A stretch of DNA of 64,000 bases from Affinundibacterium fentianense (GCF_018139545.1 NZ_JAGSPJ010000007.1:124001-188000), one strand, 5' to 3'; counted from the stretch's first letter, positions 9,346-21,307 are shown. Notes: generated from the letters alone by a model not told the origin. Made by a program: numbers and translations.

Positions 9346-10692
9346 ATGGGATCGACTTTATTGCGCAAAACAATCATTTCTGCCGCTTGCACAGCAATGC
9401 TGCTGCATGCGGTTCCAAGTTCCGCAATTAGTTTGCTGCAGGCGTATCAAGCAGCGCTGAAGAACGATCCGCAATACCGATCAGCCAAAGCTGACAATCA
9501 AAGTGGCCAACAGTACGAGGTGTTGGGACGTGCTGGGTTGCTGCCGCAAGTGCAGTATGGGTACACGACGAGTAAGAACAAAGGCGAACAGATCGCCCCG
9601 GATATTTTAGGGCGATTGCGCGAGACGAATCTCGACTACGCCAGCTCGAGTAAAAGCGTGTCAGTCCGTCAATCAATATTCAATTTGGAAGGGTATGCCC
9701 GCTTTAAACAGGGGCAGGCGCAGACCAAGTTGAGTGATGCACAGTTCGAGGGCCGCAGCGCGGAGTTGATCGTCCGTTTGATGACCGCTTATGTCGACGT
9801 GAGCTATGCGGAAGACCAGTTGCGGCTGTATACAGCACAGCGCGATTCGTATGCTGAGCAGAAGCGCTTGAATGACCGATTATTCGAAAAAGGTGAGGGC
9901 ACCAAAACAGATATGCTCGAAACCCAGTCTAAGCTGGACATCGCCGAATCGCAATTGATCGAAGCGAACGACAATTTGATTAATGCGCGTAATGCATTGT
10001 CGAATATTGTTGGGGAAGAGGTATTGAGTATCGACACCTTAGCCACTGACATTTCGGTCAATGATCTGGTGCAGGGTGATTATCCAAGTTGGCAGGAAAA
10101 AGCAGAAAAGAATAATCCAGAGTTGCGTGCCGCCAATCTGGCTGTCGAAGTTGCGGAACAAGAAGTGGCAAAGAGTCGTGCCGCGCATGCACCACGCTTA
10201 GAATTTAACGGCAATTTTAATCACGGTAAATCTGAAACGGTGTCGACTCAACGCCAGGACAATAATATTCGTACCGCTGGCGTGCAATTAACCATTCCAA
10301 TTTACTCTGGTGGTTATGCGAATGCAGTGAGTAAGCAAGCAGTCGCGCAAAAAGAAAAAGCCATTGCCGATCGTGATGCCTTACGCGGAAGAATGTTGGT
10401 CGAGTTGCGTAAAGAGTTTAATGCTTCGCGTAGTAGCTTGAGTAAGATCAGAGCCATGCAGAACTCAGTGGCTACTGCCACCGCTCTGGTCGAAGCCACA
10501 AAACAAAGCGTCAAAGGCGGTATTCGTATTAATGCCGATTTGCTCAGCGCACAACAACAATTGGTTGCAGCAAGACGTGACCTAACCGCTGCGCGCTACG
10601 GCCATTTGTTGGCTTTCGTCAAGCTGAAGGTTGTGGCCGGCGATGTGAGCTACGGCGATCTGCAAACAGTTTCCAGTTATTTCCAGCAATAG
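9346..10692 (+). CDS. TolC-family outer membrane channel of the T1SS
   Basis: This 448-residue outer-membrane efflux protein would form the exit duct of the secretion system. A Sec signal peptide covers about residues 1-27, ending SSA before ISLLQAYQAALKNDPQYRSA, the usual start of mature TolC-type secretion channels. Two outer-membrane efflux repeats rich in long helices follow. GAGGAG, overlapping the end of the HlyD gene, serves as ribosome binding site. It closes the operon and is followed by a terminator. A dedicated TolC inside the operon suggests this exporter does not depend on the housekeeping channel. Confidence 0.92.
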   Translation: MGSTLLRKTIISAACTAMLLHAVPSSAISLLQAYQAALKNDPQYRSAKADNQSGQQYEVLGRAGLLPQVQYGYTTSKNKGEQIAPDILGRLRETNLDYASSSKSVSVRQSIFNLEGYARFKQGQAQTKLSDAQFEGRSAELIVRLMTAYVDVSYAEDQLRLYTAQRDSYAEQKRLNDRLFEKGEGTKTDMLETQSKLDIAESQLIEANDNLINARNALSNIVGEEVLSIDTLATDISVNDLVQGDYPSWQEKAEKNNPELRAANLAVEVAEQEVAKSRAAHAPRLEFNGNFNHGKSETVSTQRQDNNIRTAGVQLTIPIYSGGYANAVSKQAVAQKEKAIADRDALRGRMLVELRKEFNASRSSLSKIRAMQNSVATATALVEATKQSVKGGIRINADLLSAQQQLVAARRDLTAARYGHLLAFVKLKVVAGDVSYGDLQTVSSYFQQ

Positions 10693-10734
10693 CTTTCGCC
10701 GGAACATTGTTGAAACAGTAGTTACGCTAAAGCG

Positions 10735-10777
10735 AAAAGCCTTGGATTCTTGCGAATTTTAAGGCTTTTTGCTTTTT
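10735..10777 (+). terminator. Terminator of the T1SS operon
   Basis: AAAAGCCTT (10735-10743) pairs with AAGGCTTTT (from 10761) across a 17-base loop, followed by further T-rich sequence. It lies about 40 bases past the stop of the TolC-like gene. Confidence 0.75.
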
Positions 10778-10884
10778 CAATTGCGATACTCTAATTCCAC
10801 TAGTTCCTGAAACTAAGCATAGACATTCGAATGCCACTCTGATTCAATGTCTCAATTTTGACTCCCAACTTTTAAAAAATTCTG

Positions 10885-13521
10885 ATGGCCACATTCACAG
10901 TTAAATCCATTCAATGTCTGCGTGGATGCGCCGCTGGTCTTAGTGATAGAACCGCTTGGATAGACATTACGATTTCAGAGCCCATTCAAGATTGGGATCG
11001 TGTCGCCGGTCATTTACAAAACAATTTTCAACGTCTCGGTCTCTTGACTCATCCTAATCTCTGGGATATCGATCAAGCTAAAGGGATCGCACAGTTTAGT
11101 AAAACAGCGACCGAGGCTGTCACGATTGATGATTGGTTGATCGGTCTAATCATCGTACTTCAACGCATGGCGCGTATTCCTGTACTACAAGGGCAGTGCG
11201 CACGTCGCGGGGACACCTATTGGAATATTGCTGTTGCATATGACAGTAAAGCGACTTTAACGCCTATCGTGAATTTTGCTCTGCGCTACTTCGTGTTGAT
11301 GTGTGCGGAAAACCCGGATCCCGAAGACGAGAAAATACTTGCTCGTGATTTCGAGCGTTGGTGGGAAGGTCTGTCGCCGACTGCGCTAATTCCTAGTACC
11401 TATCGTTTTGCATTGGCAGCGAAGAAAAGAGGCATTCCTTGCTTTACGCAATTGGGCGTGTTGCGACTCGGGCAAGGCAAGAATGCCCGCCGTTTGAATA
11501 GCACGTTTACAGATAGGACGAGCAATATTGGCGTGGCTGTCGCGAAACAAAAAGCCCAAACCAATCGCTATCTATTGGCAGCTGCGATCCCCGTCCCGGA
11601 AAGTGAGATATTTACTGATCCCGCCACCGGTTTACTTTTTGCTAAACGGATAGGTTTTCCCGTGGTGGTCAAGCCCAGTAACCTCGATCAAGGTGTGGGC
11701 GTGGTTCCCGATATTCGCGATGAAGAGTCCTATTTTCGCGCATTTGAAAATGCAATGCGTCTCGGCAAGCACAGTGTGATTGTTGAAAAACATGTGTGGG
11801 GTGATGACCATCGCTTATTGGTGGTCGGTGGACGATTTACGATTGCCACCAAACGCACACCAGGCGGGGTGATGGGGGATGGCCTACATACCGTTGCAGA
11901 GTTAGTCGCGATTGAAAATAACAGCCCACATCGTGGTGAGGATAAGCGTTCGATGCTGATCAGTCTGCGTCTCGATGAGGAAGCCTTGATCTGTCTGTCA
12001 CGTCAAGAATTGCAGCTTGATTCGATTCCTGCTTCAGGGCAATTTATCGCACTGCGCCGAATTGCGAATATTAGTGCAGGGGGTACCGCGACCGATGTCA
12101 CCGATTTGGTGCATCCGGATAATAAAATTTTAGTGGAGCGAGCAGCGCGAGTTATTGGACTAGATATTGCTGGAATCGATTTTATTTGTCCGGATATTGC
12201 ACGTTCGTGGCGAGAGGTGGGGGGCGCAATTTGCGAGGTCAATGCGCAACCAGGATTGCGCGTCCATTGGTTAGGCGATCCCCAGCGAGATCTGAATGGT
12301 GAGATCGTCGACTGGTTATTTGCTGATGCAGCTTCACGCATTCCAACGACGGCCATTTCGGGCACGAATGGGAAGACCACCACATCCCAGATGATGCATC
12401 AAGTTTGGATGGCTGCCGGCAAGCAGTCGGGTGTTTGTACTACTCAAGGTACGTGGATCGGTCGCGATAAGATCCATGATGATAATTTATCTGGGCTTCC
12501 AGGAGCCAATCTATTGTTTGCTGATTCGAGCGTTGAGGCAGCAGTCATTGAATTGCCGCGAAAAGGCCTGTTAGGATTTGGACACCCAGCCGATGTCTAT
12601 GATGTGGCTGCTTTGCTCAATGTTCAGAACGACCACATTGGCGAACATGGTATTAGCAGCCTAGAGCAAATGGCGAGTTTGAAGGCGCAAGTTTTAGAGC
12701 GTGCAACCAGAGCCATCGTCGTGAACGCAGACGACCCACTTTGCATGGCGATGCTTGAGCGAAGCCGTGCAGCGCACACGATCTTGATAAGCCGTTATCC
12801 CCATAGCCCTGAAATTTCGCAGCATGTCGCAGTAGGGCATTGTGCGATTTATCCGTTGGAGCACGATGGACAACTTAGTATTGCAATCCATCACGCAGGC
12901 CAGGTCAAAGTACTCATGCCGTTCAAGGCTATTCCGGCGACAATGAATGGATTGATTCGACACAACGAAATGAATGCCATGTTTGCTGTCGGTATGGCAA
13001 TTGGCCATGGCATCGCATTGTCGGTGATAAAGACTGCACTCAGTGAGTTTCAATGTACCGTAGAAATGAATCCTGGGCGGTTCAATTTTATCTCCGGATT
13101 TCCTTTCCAAGTTTTACTGGATTACGCACATAATCCCGATGGTATTCGCCATTTATGTGAATTGCTCAGTCAGATTCCCGCACGTAGAAAGATTCTGGCT
13201 AGCTACCAAATTGGCAATCGTAGTGCACAGCATTTGCGCGAAATCGCTCCCATGTTGGCTGGGCAATTTGAGCATTTTATTCTCGGACAAAACCGTCATT
13301 TGGCAGAGCAATGCCCTGACTATCAGGGCGATAATCCGGCACAGATTATGTTGGATTTCTATACGGAACAATTGCGCGATGCGGGAATATCAAGTGCGCA
13401 AATTGAACAATTTCCCGACGATGAAAATGGAATCAAACGCGCCTTGAGTCTGGCGCAAGCGGGCGACCTCGTGGTCGTATTGAGTGAAGAAGGATTGGCT
13501 TTGCCGCATCTGATTGCATAA
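10885..13521 (+). CDS. Cyanophycin synthetase-like ATP-grasp/Mur ligase protein
   Basis: This 878-residue protein has the CphA layout. An N-terminal domain (about 1-165) is followed by an ATP-grasp domain (about 215-480, with FPVVVKPSNLDQGVGV), a Mur-ligase ATPase (P-loop GTNGKTTT at about 493-500) and a Mur C-terminal domain with LDYAHNPDG near residue 746. Cyanophycin synthetases build a poly-aspartate chain with arginine side chains using two ATP-dependent ligase centres. Here the N-terminal domain is clearly divergent: the region of the usual GHIVEHVALELQ motif reads VTIDDWLIGLIIVLQ. No cyanophycinase gene lies nearby. It could be a CphA paralogue or another peptide ligase. The start has no obvious Shine-Dalgarno sequence. 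It converges on a COG3146 acyltransferase gene 41 bases away. Confidence 0.75.
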   Translation: MATFTVKSIQCLRGCAAGLSDRTAWIDITISEPIQDWDRVAGHLQNNFQRLGLLTHPNLWDIDQAKGIAQFSKTATEAVTIDDWLIGLIIVLQRMARIPVLQGQCARRGDTYWNIAVAYDSKATLTPIVNFALRYFVLMCAENPDPEDEKILARDFERWWEGLSPTALIPSTYRFALAAKKRGIPCFTQLGVLRLGQGKNARRLNSTFTDRTSNIGVAVAKQKAQTNRYLLAAAIPVPESEIFTDPATGLLFAKRIGFPVVVKPSNLDQGVGVVPDIRDEESYFRAFENAMRLGKHSVIVEKHVWGDDHRLLVVGGRFTIATKRTPGGVMGDGLHTVAELVAIENNSPHRGEDKRSMLISLRLDEEALICLSRQELQLDSIPASGQFIALRRIANISAGGTATDVTDLVHPDNKILVERAARVIGLDIAGIDFICPDIARSWREVGGAICEVNAQPGLRVHWLGDPQRDLNGEIVDWLFADAASRIPTTAISGTNGKTTTSQMMHQVWMAAGKQSGVCTTQGTWIGRDKIHDDNLSGLPGANLLFADSSVEAAVIELPRKGLLGFGHPADVYDVAALLNVQNDHIGEHGISSLEQMASLKAQVLERATRAIVVNADDPLCMAMLERSRAAHTILISRYPHSPEISQHVAVGHCAIYPLEHDGQLSIAIHHAGQVKVLMPFKAIPATMNGLIRHNEMNAMFAVGMAIGHGIALSVIKTALSEFQCTVEMNPGRFNFISGFPFQVLLDYAHNPDGIRHLCELLSQIPARRKILASYQIGNRSAQHLREIAPMLAGQFEHFILGQNRHLAEQCPDYQGDNPAQIMLDFYTEQLRDAGISSAQIEQFPDDENGIKRALSLAQAGDLVVVLSEEGLALPHLIA

Positions 13522-13562
13522 GGTGAAAGTTGGCATCGTCTTATAGACTGCGGATCGACTTC

Positions 13563-14702
13563 CTAGTTGCTTATTTCATTCATTGCGTTATCTAACTTCA
13601 AGTCGAGATGCGATTGTGCAATTGCTTGAAGTGCGGTGTCTTTGAACCAATGTACATTCGCAATAGGCTCTTCCAGAAATCCGCGTGATACTTTATGGGC
13701 AGCGCTGAGTCCTGAATCGATACTGTGTAGGCGATGTTCGATCGCATAGTCAATTGGCATGTGACACAATAGTTCAAAACAGAGGTGGCGTTGCTCTTCG
13801 ACACAACTCCAAGTTTGTGTGTACAAATAATTGTTGTCTCGAAATGCTAATACTGCTGCGACATACTGTTGCTCGCGGAAGGCGGCGAACACCACAATTT
13901 GTGGTGCAAGATGAGTTCCCATCTCCAGATAGAATTGTTCCGGCAGCCATGCCGCGTTGCCGTGTTGAGCGCAGACCATGCTATGTCCGCGATAAAAGTC
14001 TTTCCAGAAATCTTCTTGCACTTCGTGACCGTTCAGTACTTGAAACGTTAAGTCTGCATGGCGAGCACGTCGACGTTCCTTGCGGTAGGCATAGCGCTTT
14101 CGGCTTGGGAGACTATTTTCGTAAGCGCTGTAATTGGCATACTCTTGGTTTCTCCAAATGCTACGATATTCGTGGCTCATTACCGCAATAGGATTTGTGT
14201 TGTCTTGTAAAACCGGCTGTGCAGGTGGAAAGATTCTTTCTGCGTTGTTCCGCTCTAAGTGCATGATATTGAAGACTGTGTACGGCGTACGTCCGAATAC
14301 ATAGCGCGTAATCGCTTGCACTAATAATTTTTCTATCTTTGTAGCATCTTGATCTGGGTGTATTAGGAGTTTGGGACCTGCCATAGGGAAAAAAGGGATA
14401 CCAATTTGAAATTTTGGCCAAGCAAATTTGCCTTGATTTGTGCCTTGCTGTAACCAGACAATTTCTGGTCCAAATTCTCGTTTATTCCCTATTTTGATCA
14501 TCGCTGGGGCGCACGCGAGAAGTTTTCCTTGCTTGTTCCTAAGACTAAAGTAACGAAGTATTGTGCCACGTTCGCTAGTGCAAGACCCAGAGTCTTCTAA
14601 TGCTTTCAACATGCCAAATTGAACGTATGGGTGATCTCCCGCGCAGATGTTCCATTCGGCTTCGTTGAATTGTTGGATACTCGAATGGATAGAGAGTTGC
14701 AT
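13563..14702 (-). CDS. COG3146 (DUF482) GNAT-type N-acyltransferase
   Basis: This 379-residue protein fits the predicted N-acyltransferase family COG3146, related to FemAB/GNAT peptidoglycan-type transferases. The N-terminal region has HPYVQFGMLKALEDSGS, typical of the family. The C-terminal half carries a GNAT-like fold (VAAVLAFRDNNYLYTQTWS) and the family signature around SGLSAAHKVSRGF, followed by a Trp and a helical tail. Substrate is unknown for the family. It lies downstream of gatB on the same strand with a 169-base gap, so it may be read from the gat operon or from its own promoter. Its 3' end faces the cyanophycin-synthetase-like gene. Confidence 0.75.
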   Translation of the reverse strand: MQLSIHSSIQQFNEAEWNICAGDHPYVQFGMLKALEDSGSCTSERGTILRYFSLRNKQGKLLACAPAMIKIGNKREFGPEIVWLQQGTNQGKFAWPKFQIGIPFFPMAGPKLLIHPDQDATKIEKLLVQAITRYVFGRTPYTVFNIMHLERNNAERIFPPAQPVLQDNTNPIAVMSHEYRSIWRNQEYANYSAYENSLPSRKRYAYRKERRRARHADLTFQVLNGHEVQEDFWKDFYRGHSMVCAQHGNAAWLPEQFYLEMGTHLAPQIVVFAAFREQQYVAAVLAFRDNNYLYTQTWSCVEEQRHLCFELLCHMPIDYAIEHRLHSIDSGLSAAHKVSRGFLEEPIANVHWFKDTALQAIAQSHLDLKLDNAMNEISN

Positions 14703-14817
14703 GCGAAATCAATCTGAGAATGCAGAAAAAGATAGGGGCAGAATACATTGCAAACTAGCGCCAGCAAGGTCTCTGACCACCTATGCATTTCGCGCAAGTG
14801 AAGGAGATGGAGCGGAT

Positions 14818-14852
14818 GCAAGTCTATTGCGGTGATGAGAGAATAGACTTGC
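14818..14852. repeat. 11-bp perfect inverted repeat downstream of gatB
   Basis: GCAAGTCTATT (14818-14828) and AATAGACTTGC (14842-14852) pair perfectly across a 13-base loop. A T run follows 4 bases later on the plus strand, where no gene ends. On the minus strand, where gatB ends 20 bases upstream, no T run follows. It is more likely an mRNA-stabilising or anti-readthrough structure than an ordinary terminator for gatB. Confidence 0.4.
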
Positions 14853-14871
14853 CGCGTTTTTTGTGTTGCGC

Positions 14872-16344
14872 TTATCCAGCTAATTTTTTCTTGAGCAATT
14901 CATTCACCTGAGCTGGATTGCCTTTGCCTTTAGTCGCCTTCATTGCTTGCCCTACCAATGCATTAAAGGCTTTTTCTTTGCCAGCACGGTATTCATCAAC
15001 GGATTGCTGATTGGCTGCCATGACTTCATCGATGATTTTTTCTAGGGCACCAACGTCCGAAATTTGCTTTAATCCTTTGGCATCAATCACTTGGTCCGCT
15101 AAATGGATATCGGACGAAGGTGCTTGCCACATGGCTGCGAACACCTCTTTGGCGATTTTGTTGGAAATCGTGCCATCGGTAATTCTTTGCAATAGCACCG
15201 CGAGTTGTGCTGCACTCACTGGGATGTCCTGGATTTCTATTCCTTCGCGATTGAGTGTGGATGACACATCGCCCATTAACCAGTTGGCAATTTGTTTTGC
15301 TTGCGCGGCTTGGTCGCCGCCTGCTGAGGCAGAGATCGCAGTTTCGAAATAGGCCGCCATTGCTTTCGATTGCGTGATGATCATTGCGTCGTAGTCGGAT
15401 AAGGCATATTGCGTACTGAAACGTGAACGCATTGCCGTTGGTAGTTCTGGCATCGTGCTACGTACTTGTTCAACCCATTCGCGGCTAATCCGTAGCGGTG
15501 GCAAATCGGGGTCTGGGAAGTAGCGATAATCTTGCGAATCTTCTTTGCTACGCATCGAGCGTGTTTCTTTTCGATCTGGATCGTAAAGTCGGGTCTCTTG
15601 CACGACCGTGCCGCCGTCTTCAATCAATTCAATTTGACGACGGACCTCGATATTGATCGCTTCTTCCAGGAAGCGGAAGGAATTTAAGTTCTTGATTTCA
15701 CAGCGCGTGCCAAATTCTTTTTGTCCAACAGGACGAACGGAGACGTTTGCATCGCAGCGGAATGAGCCCTCTTGCATATTGCCATCACAAATATCCAGCC
15801 AGACCACCAATGAGTGCAAGGCTTTTGCATAAGCGACGGCCTCGGCGGCGCTGCGCATCACGGGTTCGGTCACAATTTCCAGTAGAGGTGTTCCTGCACG
15901 ATTTAAATCTATCCCCGTCATGCCCTGATAATCTTCATGCAGCGACTTTCCTGCATCTTCTTCTAGGTGAGCGCGTGTCAGTTCGATGACTTTGACTTCT
16001 GATTTTCCGTCTTTTTCGACCACACAAGTAATTGATCCTCCCTGCACGACCGGGATTTCGAATTGGCTGATTTGATAGCCTTTGGGAAGATCTGGGTAAA
16101 AGTAATTTTTGCGTGCAAAGATCGATTCTGGTGCGATTGTGGCACCCACGGCGAGACCAAATTGAATCGCTTTTTCGACGGCACCTTTATTCATTACGGG
16201 TAGTACCCCTGGCAATGCCAGATCAACGGGACTAGCTTGCGTATTGGGCTCTGCTCCAAATTGTGTGGATGAACCGCTGAATATTTTAGATTGGGTTTTG
16301 AGCTGCGCGTGGGTCTCAAAACCGATGACGACTTCCCATTGCAT
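14872..16344 (-). CDS. gatB: Asp/Glu-tRNA amidotransferase subunit B
   Basis: GatB activates the mischarged aspartyl- or glutamyl-tRNA by phosphorylation and passes it to ammonia released by GatA. At 490 residues it has normal length. The catalytic cradle begins [20 protein letters not shown], and family signatures [20 protein letters not shown] and [20 protein letters not shown] are present. The C-terminal YqeY-like helical domain ends [19 protein letters not shown]. It is the last gene of a gatC-gatA-gatB unit, 177 bases after gatA. In betaproteobacteria the complex usually supplies Asn-tRNA and/or Gln-tRNA. Confidence 0.97.
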   Translation of the reverse strand: MQWEVVIGFETHAQLKTQSKIFSGSSTQFGAEPNTQASPVDLALPGVLPVMNKGAVEKAIQFGLAVGATIAPESIFARKNYFYPDLPKGYQISQFEIPVVQGGSITCVVEKDGKSEVKVIELTRAHLEEDAGKSLHEDYQGMTGIDLNRAGTPLLEIVTEPVMRSAAEAVAYAKALHSLVVWLDICDGNMQEGSFRCDANVSVRPVGQKEFGTRCEIKNLNSFRFLEEAINIEVRRQIELIEDGGTVVQETRLYDPDRKETRSMRSKEDSQDYRYFPDPDLPPLRISREWVEQVRSTMPELPTAMRSRFSTQYALSDYDAMIITQSKAMAAYFETAISASAGGDQAAQAKQIANWLMGDVSSTLNREGIEIQDIPVSAAQLAVLLQRITDGTISNKIAKEVFAAMWQAPSSDIHLADQVIDAKGLKQISDVGALEKIIDEVMAANQQSVDEYRAGKEKAFNALVGQAMKATKGKGNPAQVNELLKKKLAG

Positions 16345-16521
16345 AATGAATCCTTTAGTAATTCTTTCTCAGTCTAACGTTGTTCTATGTCCACTCTCCA
16401 ATGCGAGTGGGTGCAAGGATGATCGATTGCGCTTTGGTTCGACAGTGAGTTGGGAAAATCGTACTCATCTCAATAAAACTTCGTCACATTGTGGTCGAAC
16501 TGCGCTTCCTCATCCTTCGAT

Positions 16522-17976
16522 TTATTCTGGTGATCGCGTATGCCAATTGGTCGCTTGTTGGAATTGATGCGCGACATTTAATAACTTAGCTTCTGCAAAA
16601 TAGTTGCCAATAATCTGCAATCCAACAGGACGTTTGCTATTTTTCTCACCTTGACCAAAACCACAGGGAATCGACATACCCGGTAAGCCCGCCAAACTTG
16701 TCGATAAAGTGAAAATATCGGCGAGGTAGTTCGCGACTGGGTCATCTGATTTGTCGCCCAAATCCCAAGCAACGCTCGGAGCGACTGGGCCCATGATGAC
16801 ATCACAGTGCGCAAATGCAGCTTGAAAATCTTGAGCGATCAGGCGACGGATTTTTTGTGCCTGTAAGTAGTAAGCATCGTAATAACCATGGGATAAGACA
16901 TAGGCGCCCGTCAAGATACGACGTTTCACTTCATCACCAAATCCTTCCGTGCGCGACTTACGATACATATCATTTAAATCTTTGTATTCGGCGGCACGAT
17001 GTCCATAGCGAACACCATCGAAACGGCTGAGATTTGAGGATGCTTCGGCCGGCGCAATGATGTAATACACTGGGATCGATAGTTCTGTCTTTGGTAGTGA
17101 GATCTCGACTAATTCGGCACCTAATTTTTCGTATTCAGATAAAGCCGCACGTACCGCTTGTTCAACATCGCTTGCCAAGCCTGAGCCAAAGAATTCGCGT
17201 GGAACGCCAATCCTTAAGCCTTTCAGCTCGCGATCCAGATTGCGCGAAAAATCTTCACGTTCGCGTTGTACGCTGGTCGAATCTTTTTCGTCAAAACCTG
17301 TCATGACATTGAGCAGCCAACTGCAATCCTCTGCTGTTTGCGCAATAGGCCCACCTTGGTCTAAGGAGGATGCAAATGCGATCATGCCAAAGCGCGAAAC
17401 ACTACCGTAAGTGGGCTTAATGCCAGTCACGCCGCAAAATGCAGCTGGTTGGCGAATCGATCCTCCGGTATCTGTTCCAGTCGCTGCAGGCGTCAATCTC
17501 GCCGCCACTGCGGCGGCTGATCCGCCTGAGGAACCGCCAGGAACTGCACTGGGATCCCATGGGTTTTTTACCGGTCCGAAGTAAGAGTTTTCATTCCCAG
17601 AACCCATTGCAAATTCATCGCAATTAAGTTTGCCTAGCGTCACGGTTCCAGCTTGGTTAAATAGTTCAACCACAGTCGCATTAAATGGGCTGACGTAATT
17701 TTCTAGCATGCGCGATCCAGCGGTTGAGCGCCAATCTCGCGTCACAAAAATATCTTTATGCGCGATCGGGATGCCTGTTAATGCACTGGCGGTCCCCTGC
17801 GCTAAACGTTGGTCTGCGAGGGCTGCTTGCGCTAAGCTTAGCGTACGATCAACATGGGTGAACGCATTGTATTGACTAGCCTCAATACGATTTAAATAGT
17901 GGCTAGCCAATTCTGTAGCGGAGACTTGTTTGTTCTGCAGCATTGCAGAGAGTTGTTTCAAAGAGTGCGTATGCAT
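16522..17976 (-). CDS. gatA: Asp/Glu-tRNA amidotransferase subunit A
   Basis: GatA is the amidase that releases ammonia from glutamine. The catalytic Ser-cisSer-Lys set can be placed: Lys in IPIAHKDIF and serines in [13 protein letters not shown] and [15 protein letters not shown] chose the ATG at 17976 (MHTHSLKQL, 484 residues) because the family normally starts there. An upstream in-frame start at 18123 would add 49 residues of poor similarity and overlap gatC. GatC ends 139 bases upstream and gatB follows. Confidence 0.95.
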   Translation of the reverse strand: MHTHSLKQLSAMLQNKQVSATELASHYLNRIEASQYNAFTHVDRTLSLAQAALADQRLAQGTASALTGIPIAHKDIFVTRDWRSTAGSRMLENYVSPFNATVVELFNQAGTVTLGKLNCDEFAMGSGNENSYFGPVKNPWDPSAVPGGSSGGSAAAVAARLTPAATGTDTGGSIRQPAAFCGVTGIKPTYGSVSRFGMIAFASSLDQGGPIAQTAEDCSWLLNVMTGFDEKDSTSVQREREDFSRNLDRELKGLRIGVPREFFGSGLASDVEQAVRAALSEYEKLGAELVEISLPKTELSIPVYYIIAPAEASSNLSRFDGVRYGHRAAEYKDLNDMYRKSRTEGFGDEVKRRILTGAYVLSHGYYDAYYLQAQKIRRLIAQDFQAAFAHCDVIMGPVAPSVAWDLGDKSDDPVANYLADIFTLSTSLAGLPGMSIPCGFGQGEKNSKRPVGLQIIGNYFAEAKLLNVAHQFQQATNWHTRSPE

Positions 17977-18115
17977 GGATTTTCTCAGCGTTTGAACTTG
18001 TATTTTGTCTGTGGCACCGCAAACGGTTTTTATGTCAACGATGCGCGGTACGATTGTTCGAGTCTTGCTGTCGTGCGACTTGCTTGTTGACGACAGACGG
18101 CCAAGTGAGCGATCT

Positions 18116-18418
18116 TTACTCAATCACTTTAGGAACAAGATAAAGTCCATCTTGCGTCGTTGGCGCGACACGTTGGTAGGCATCACGTTGATTTGACTCG
18201 GTCACCTGATCTTCTCGGAGGCGCAGGCAAAATTCTGGCATCAATGCAGCAAGCGGATGACTCAGTGGTTCAATTCCCGTTGTGTCAACGGCGTTCAATT
18301 GTTCAGCGATCGTAAAAAAACCGTTGAGCTTATCCAGTGTACTTTGGGCCTCAGCTTCGGACAGATCGAGTTTAGCGAGATTGGCGATGCGTTTTACATC
18401 GTTGAGTTCTAATGACAT
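18116..18418 (-). CDS. gatC: Asp/Glu-tRNA amidotransferase subunit C
   Basis: GatC is the 100-residue clamp that stabilises the GatA-GatB interface. It starts [20 protein letters not shown] and carries the typical LSHPLA and LREDQV stretches near residues 53-75, ending with the [11 protein letters not shown] tail that wraps GatA. It is the first gene of the operon and is divergent from mreB. Confidence 0.95.
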   Translation of the reverse strand: MSLELNDVKRIANLAKLDLSEAEAQSTLDKLNGFFTIAEQLNAVDTTGIEPLSHPLAALMPEFCLRLREDQVTESNQRDAYQRVAPTTQDGLYLVPKVIE

Positions 18419-19998
<1,580 letters not shown>

Positions 19999-20078
19999 AG
20001 ATTGAACAATCTGTGTCGTATGCGGCGTTGCATTGAGAACGGAACGCCGCTCAACCAGTATAAATACAGGGTAAAGTC

Positions 20079-20112
20079 AGATCTGGCGAATTGGTATGCC
20101 AGATCTTTTTTT
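20079..20112 (+). terminator. Intra-cluster terminator between mreB and mreC
   Basis: AGATCTGGC (20079-20087) and GCCAGATCT (20098-20106) form a perfect 9-bp stem with a 10-base loop, followed directly by a T run (20105-20112). This has the form of an intrinsic terminator. It lies 80 bases past the mreB stop and ends 31 bases before the preferred mreC start. It would lower read-through into mreC and could act as an attenuator. Confidence 0.85.
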
Positions 20113-20143
20113 AAGTTTTTTGCTTGTTCGCTGGCGTCAACCT

Positions 20144-21307
20144 ATGCAACATAGTCCTCCTCCACTTTTTAAACAGGGCGCCTCTGCGCGTGTAAAAGTG
20201 GTGTTCTTCGCAGTTTTTGCACTCGCGCTGCTGGTTGTTGATTCAAGACTCAATTCTCTGGTCTTGGTTCGGCAAGTCGTCAATACGGTTCTTCATCCTT
20301 TACAAATGCTAGTACTCATGCCGCGTGATGCTTCTAAGCAGTTAGCAGAATACTTTGCCTCAACAGTTCACCTCCAACAAGAATTAAAAGAGCTCAAGAC
20401 TCAGCAAATATTGCAGGCGCAAACGGTGCAACGTAGCCAAACGCTGGCGAATGAAAATGCGCAACTACGTCGGCTTTTAGAATTGAAAGAGCGCACGCCA
20501 GGAAAATCCGTATTGGCGGAGATTTTGTATGATGCACGTGATGAATACGCGCGCAAAATTATCTTGAATAAAGGTATGCAACAAGGAGTGGCTCTTGGTC
20601 AACCTGTGATTGACGATCGAGGCGTGATAGGTCAAGTAACGCGAGTCTTTCCACTGACTTCTGAAGTGACGTTGCTGACTGACAAAAACCAAGCAATCCC
20701 GGTGCAAGTTGAGCGTAGTGGTATGCGTAGCGTGATTAATGGACGCGGTCGTTCTGCTTATCTTGATATGCGGGTGACCAGCAATGCGGATATTAAACTT
20801 GGCGATATTCTAGTCACCTCAGGACTCGACGGAATATACCCACCCGGACTTCAAGTCGCAAAAGTAGCGCAAGTCGAGAGTAAAGCAACGACCACTTTTG
20901 AGGTCGTTTTATGTACGCCGGTGGCTGGCATAGAACAACACAAGCAACTACTGATTCTACTCGTTGAAACCGATCATATCGCGCCACCCGAATCTGAGGA
21001 AGAGCGAACCAAGAAGGAAAAAATTAATCGACGTGTGACGCGCGATTCGGTTAAGGAAAATGAGAAGAGTAATGCGAAGGAGGCCGTCCCCTTGCAAGAA
21101 AATGGGACTTCGCCAGCAACCAGCTTGCCCATCACAAAAGAGAATGTTGCGGAGACCGTCCCCAGTGGGGAGAATGCTGGCGCGACAGCACAGCCAGCGG
21201 ATCGCGCCACGAATGCGGGCGCAACGCAAACTGTCAAGACTGCTAAGGCACCAAAGGTCGAAGCGAATCCACGTCCCGCAAGTTCAGTGAAAGAGGATAA
21301 AAAATGA
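20144..21307 (+). CDS. mreC: Rod-shape protein MreC
   Basis: MreC is a bitopic periplasmic scaffold of the elongasome that activates PBP2/RodA. I place the start at 20144 (MQHSPPPLFKQGASARVKVV), the usual beginning in Burkholderiales. An upstream ATG at 20096 lies inside the terminator loop and is unlikely. One transmembrane segment covers about residues 18-36, followed by a coiled coil and the two-barrel MreC domain to about residue 275. A long Glu/Lys/Ala/Thr-rich low-complexity tail of about 110 residues ends the protein (387 residues in all). It overlaps mreD by 4 bases (ATGA). Confidence 0.93.
   Translation: MQHSPPPLFKQGASARVKVVFFAVFALALLVVDSRLNSLVLVRQVVNTVLHPLQMLVLMPRDASKQLAEYFASTVHLQQELKELKTQQILQAQTVQRSQTLANENAQLRRLLELKERTPGKSVLAEILYDARDEYARKIILNKGMQQGVALGQPVIDDRGVIGQVTRVFPLTSEVTLLTDKNQAIPVQVERSGMRSVINGRGRSAYLDMRVTSNADIKLGDILVTSGLDGIYPPGLQVAKVAQVESKATTTFEVVLCTPVAGIEQHKQLLILLVETDHIAPPESEEERTKKEKINRRVTRDSVKENEKSNAKEAVPLQENGTSPATSLPITKENVAETVPSGENAGATAQPADRATNAGATQTVKTAKAPKVEANPRPASSVKEDKK

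Noticed and set aside
17977-18123. N-terminal extension of gatA
   Set aside because: The extra 49 residues overlap gatC, look non-homologous, and the ATG at 17976 matches the usual family start.
20096-20143. Upstream start of mreC
   Set aside because: The ATG lies in the loop of a perfect terminator hairpin, and the added residues do not fit the family.
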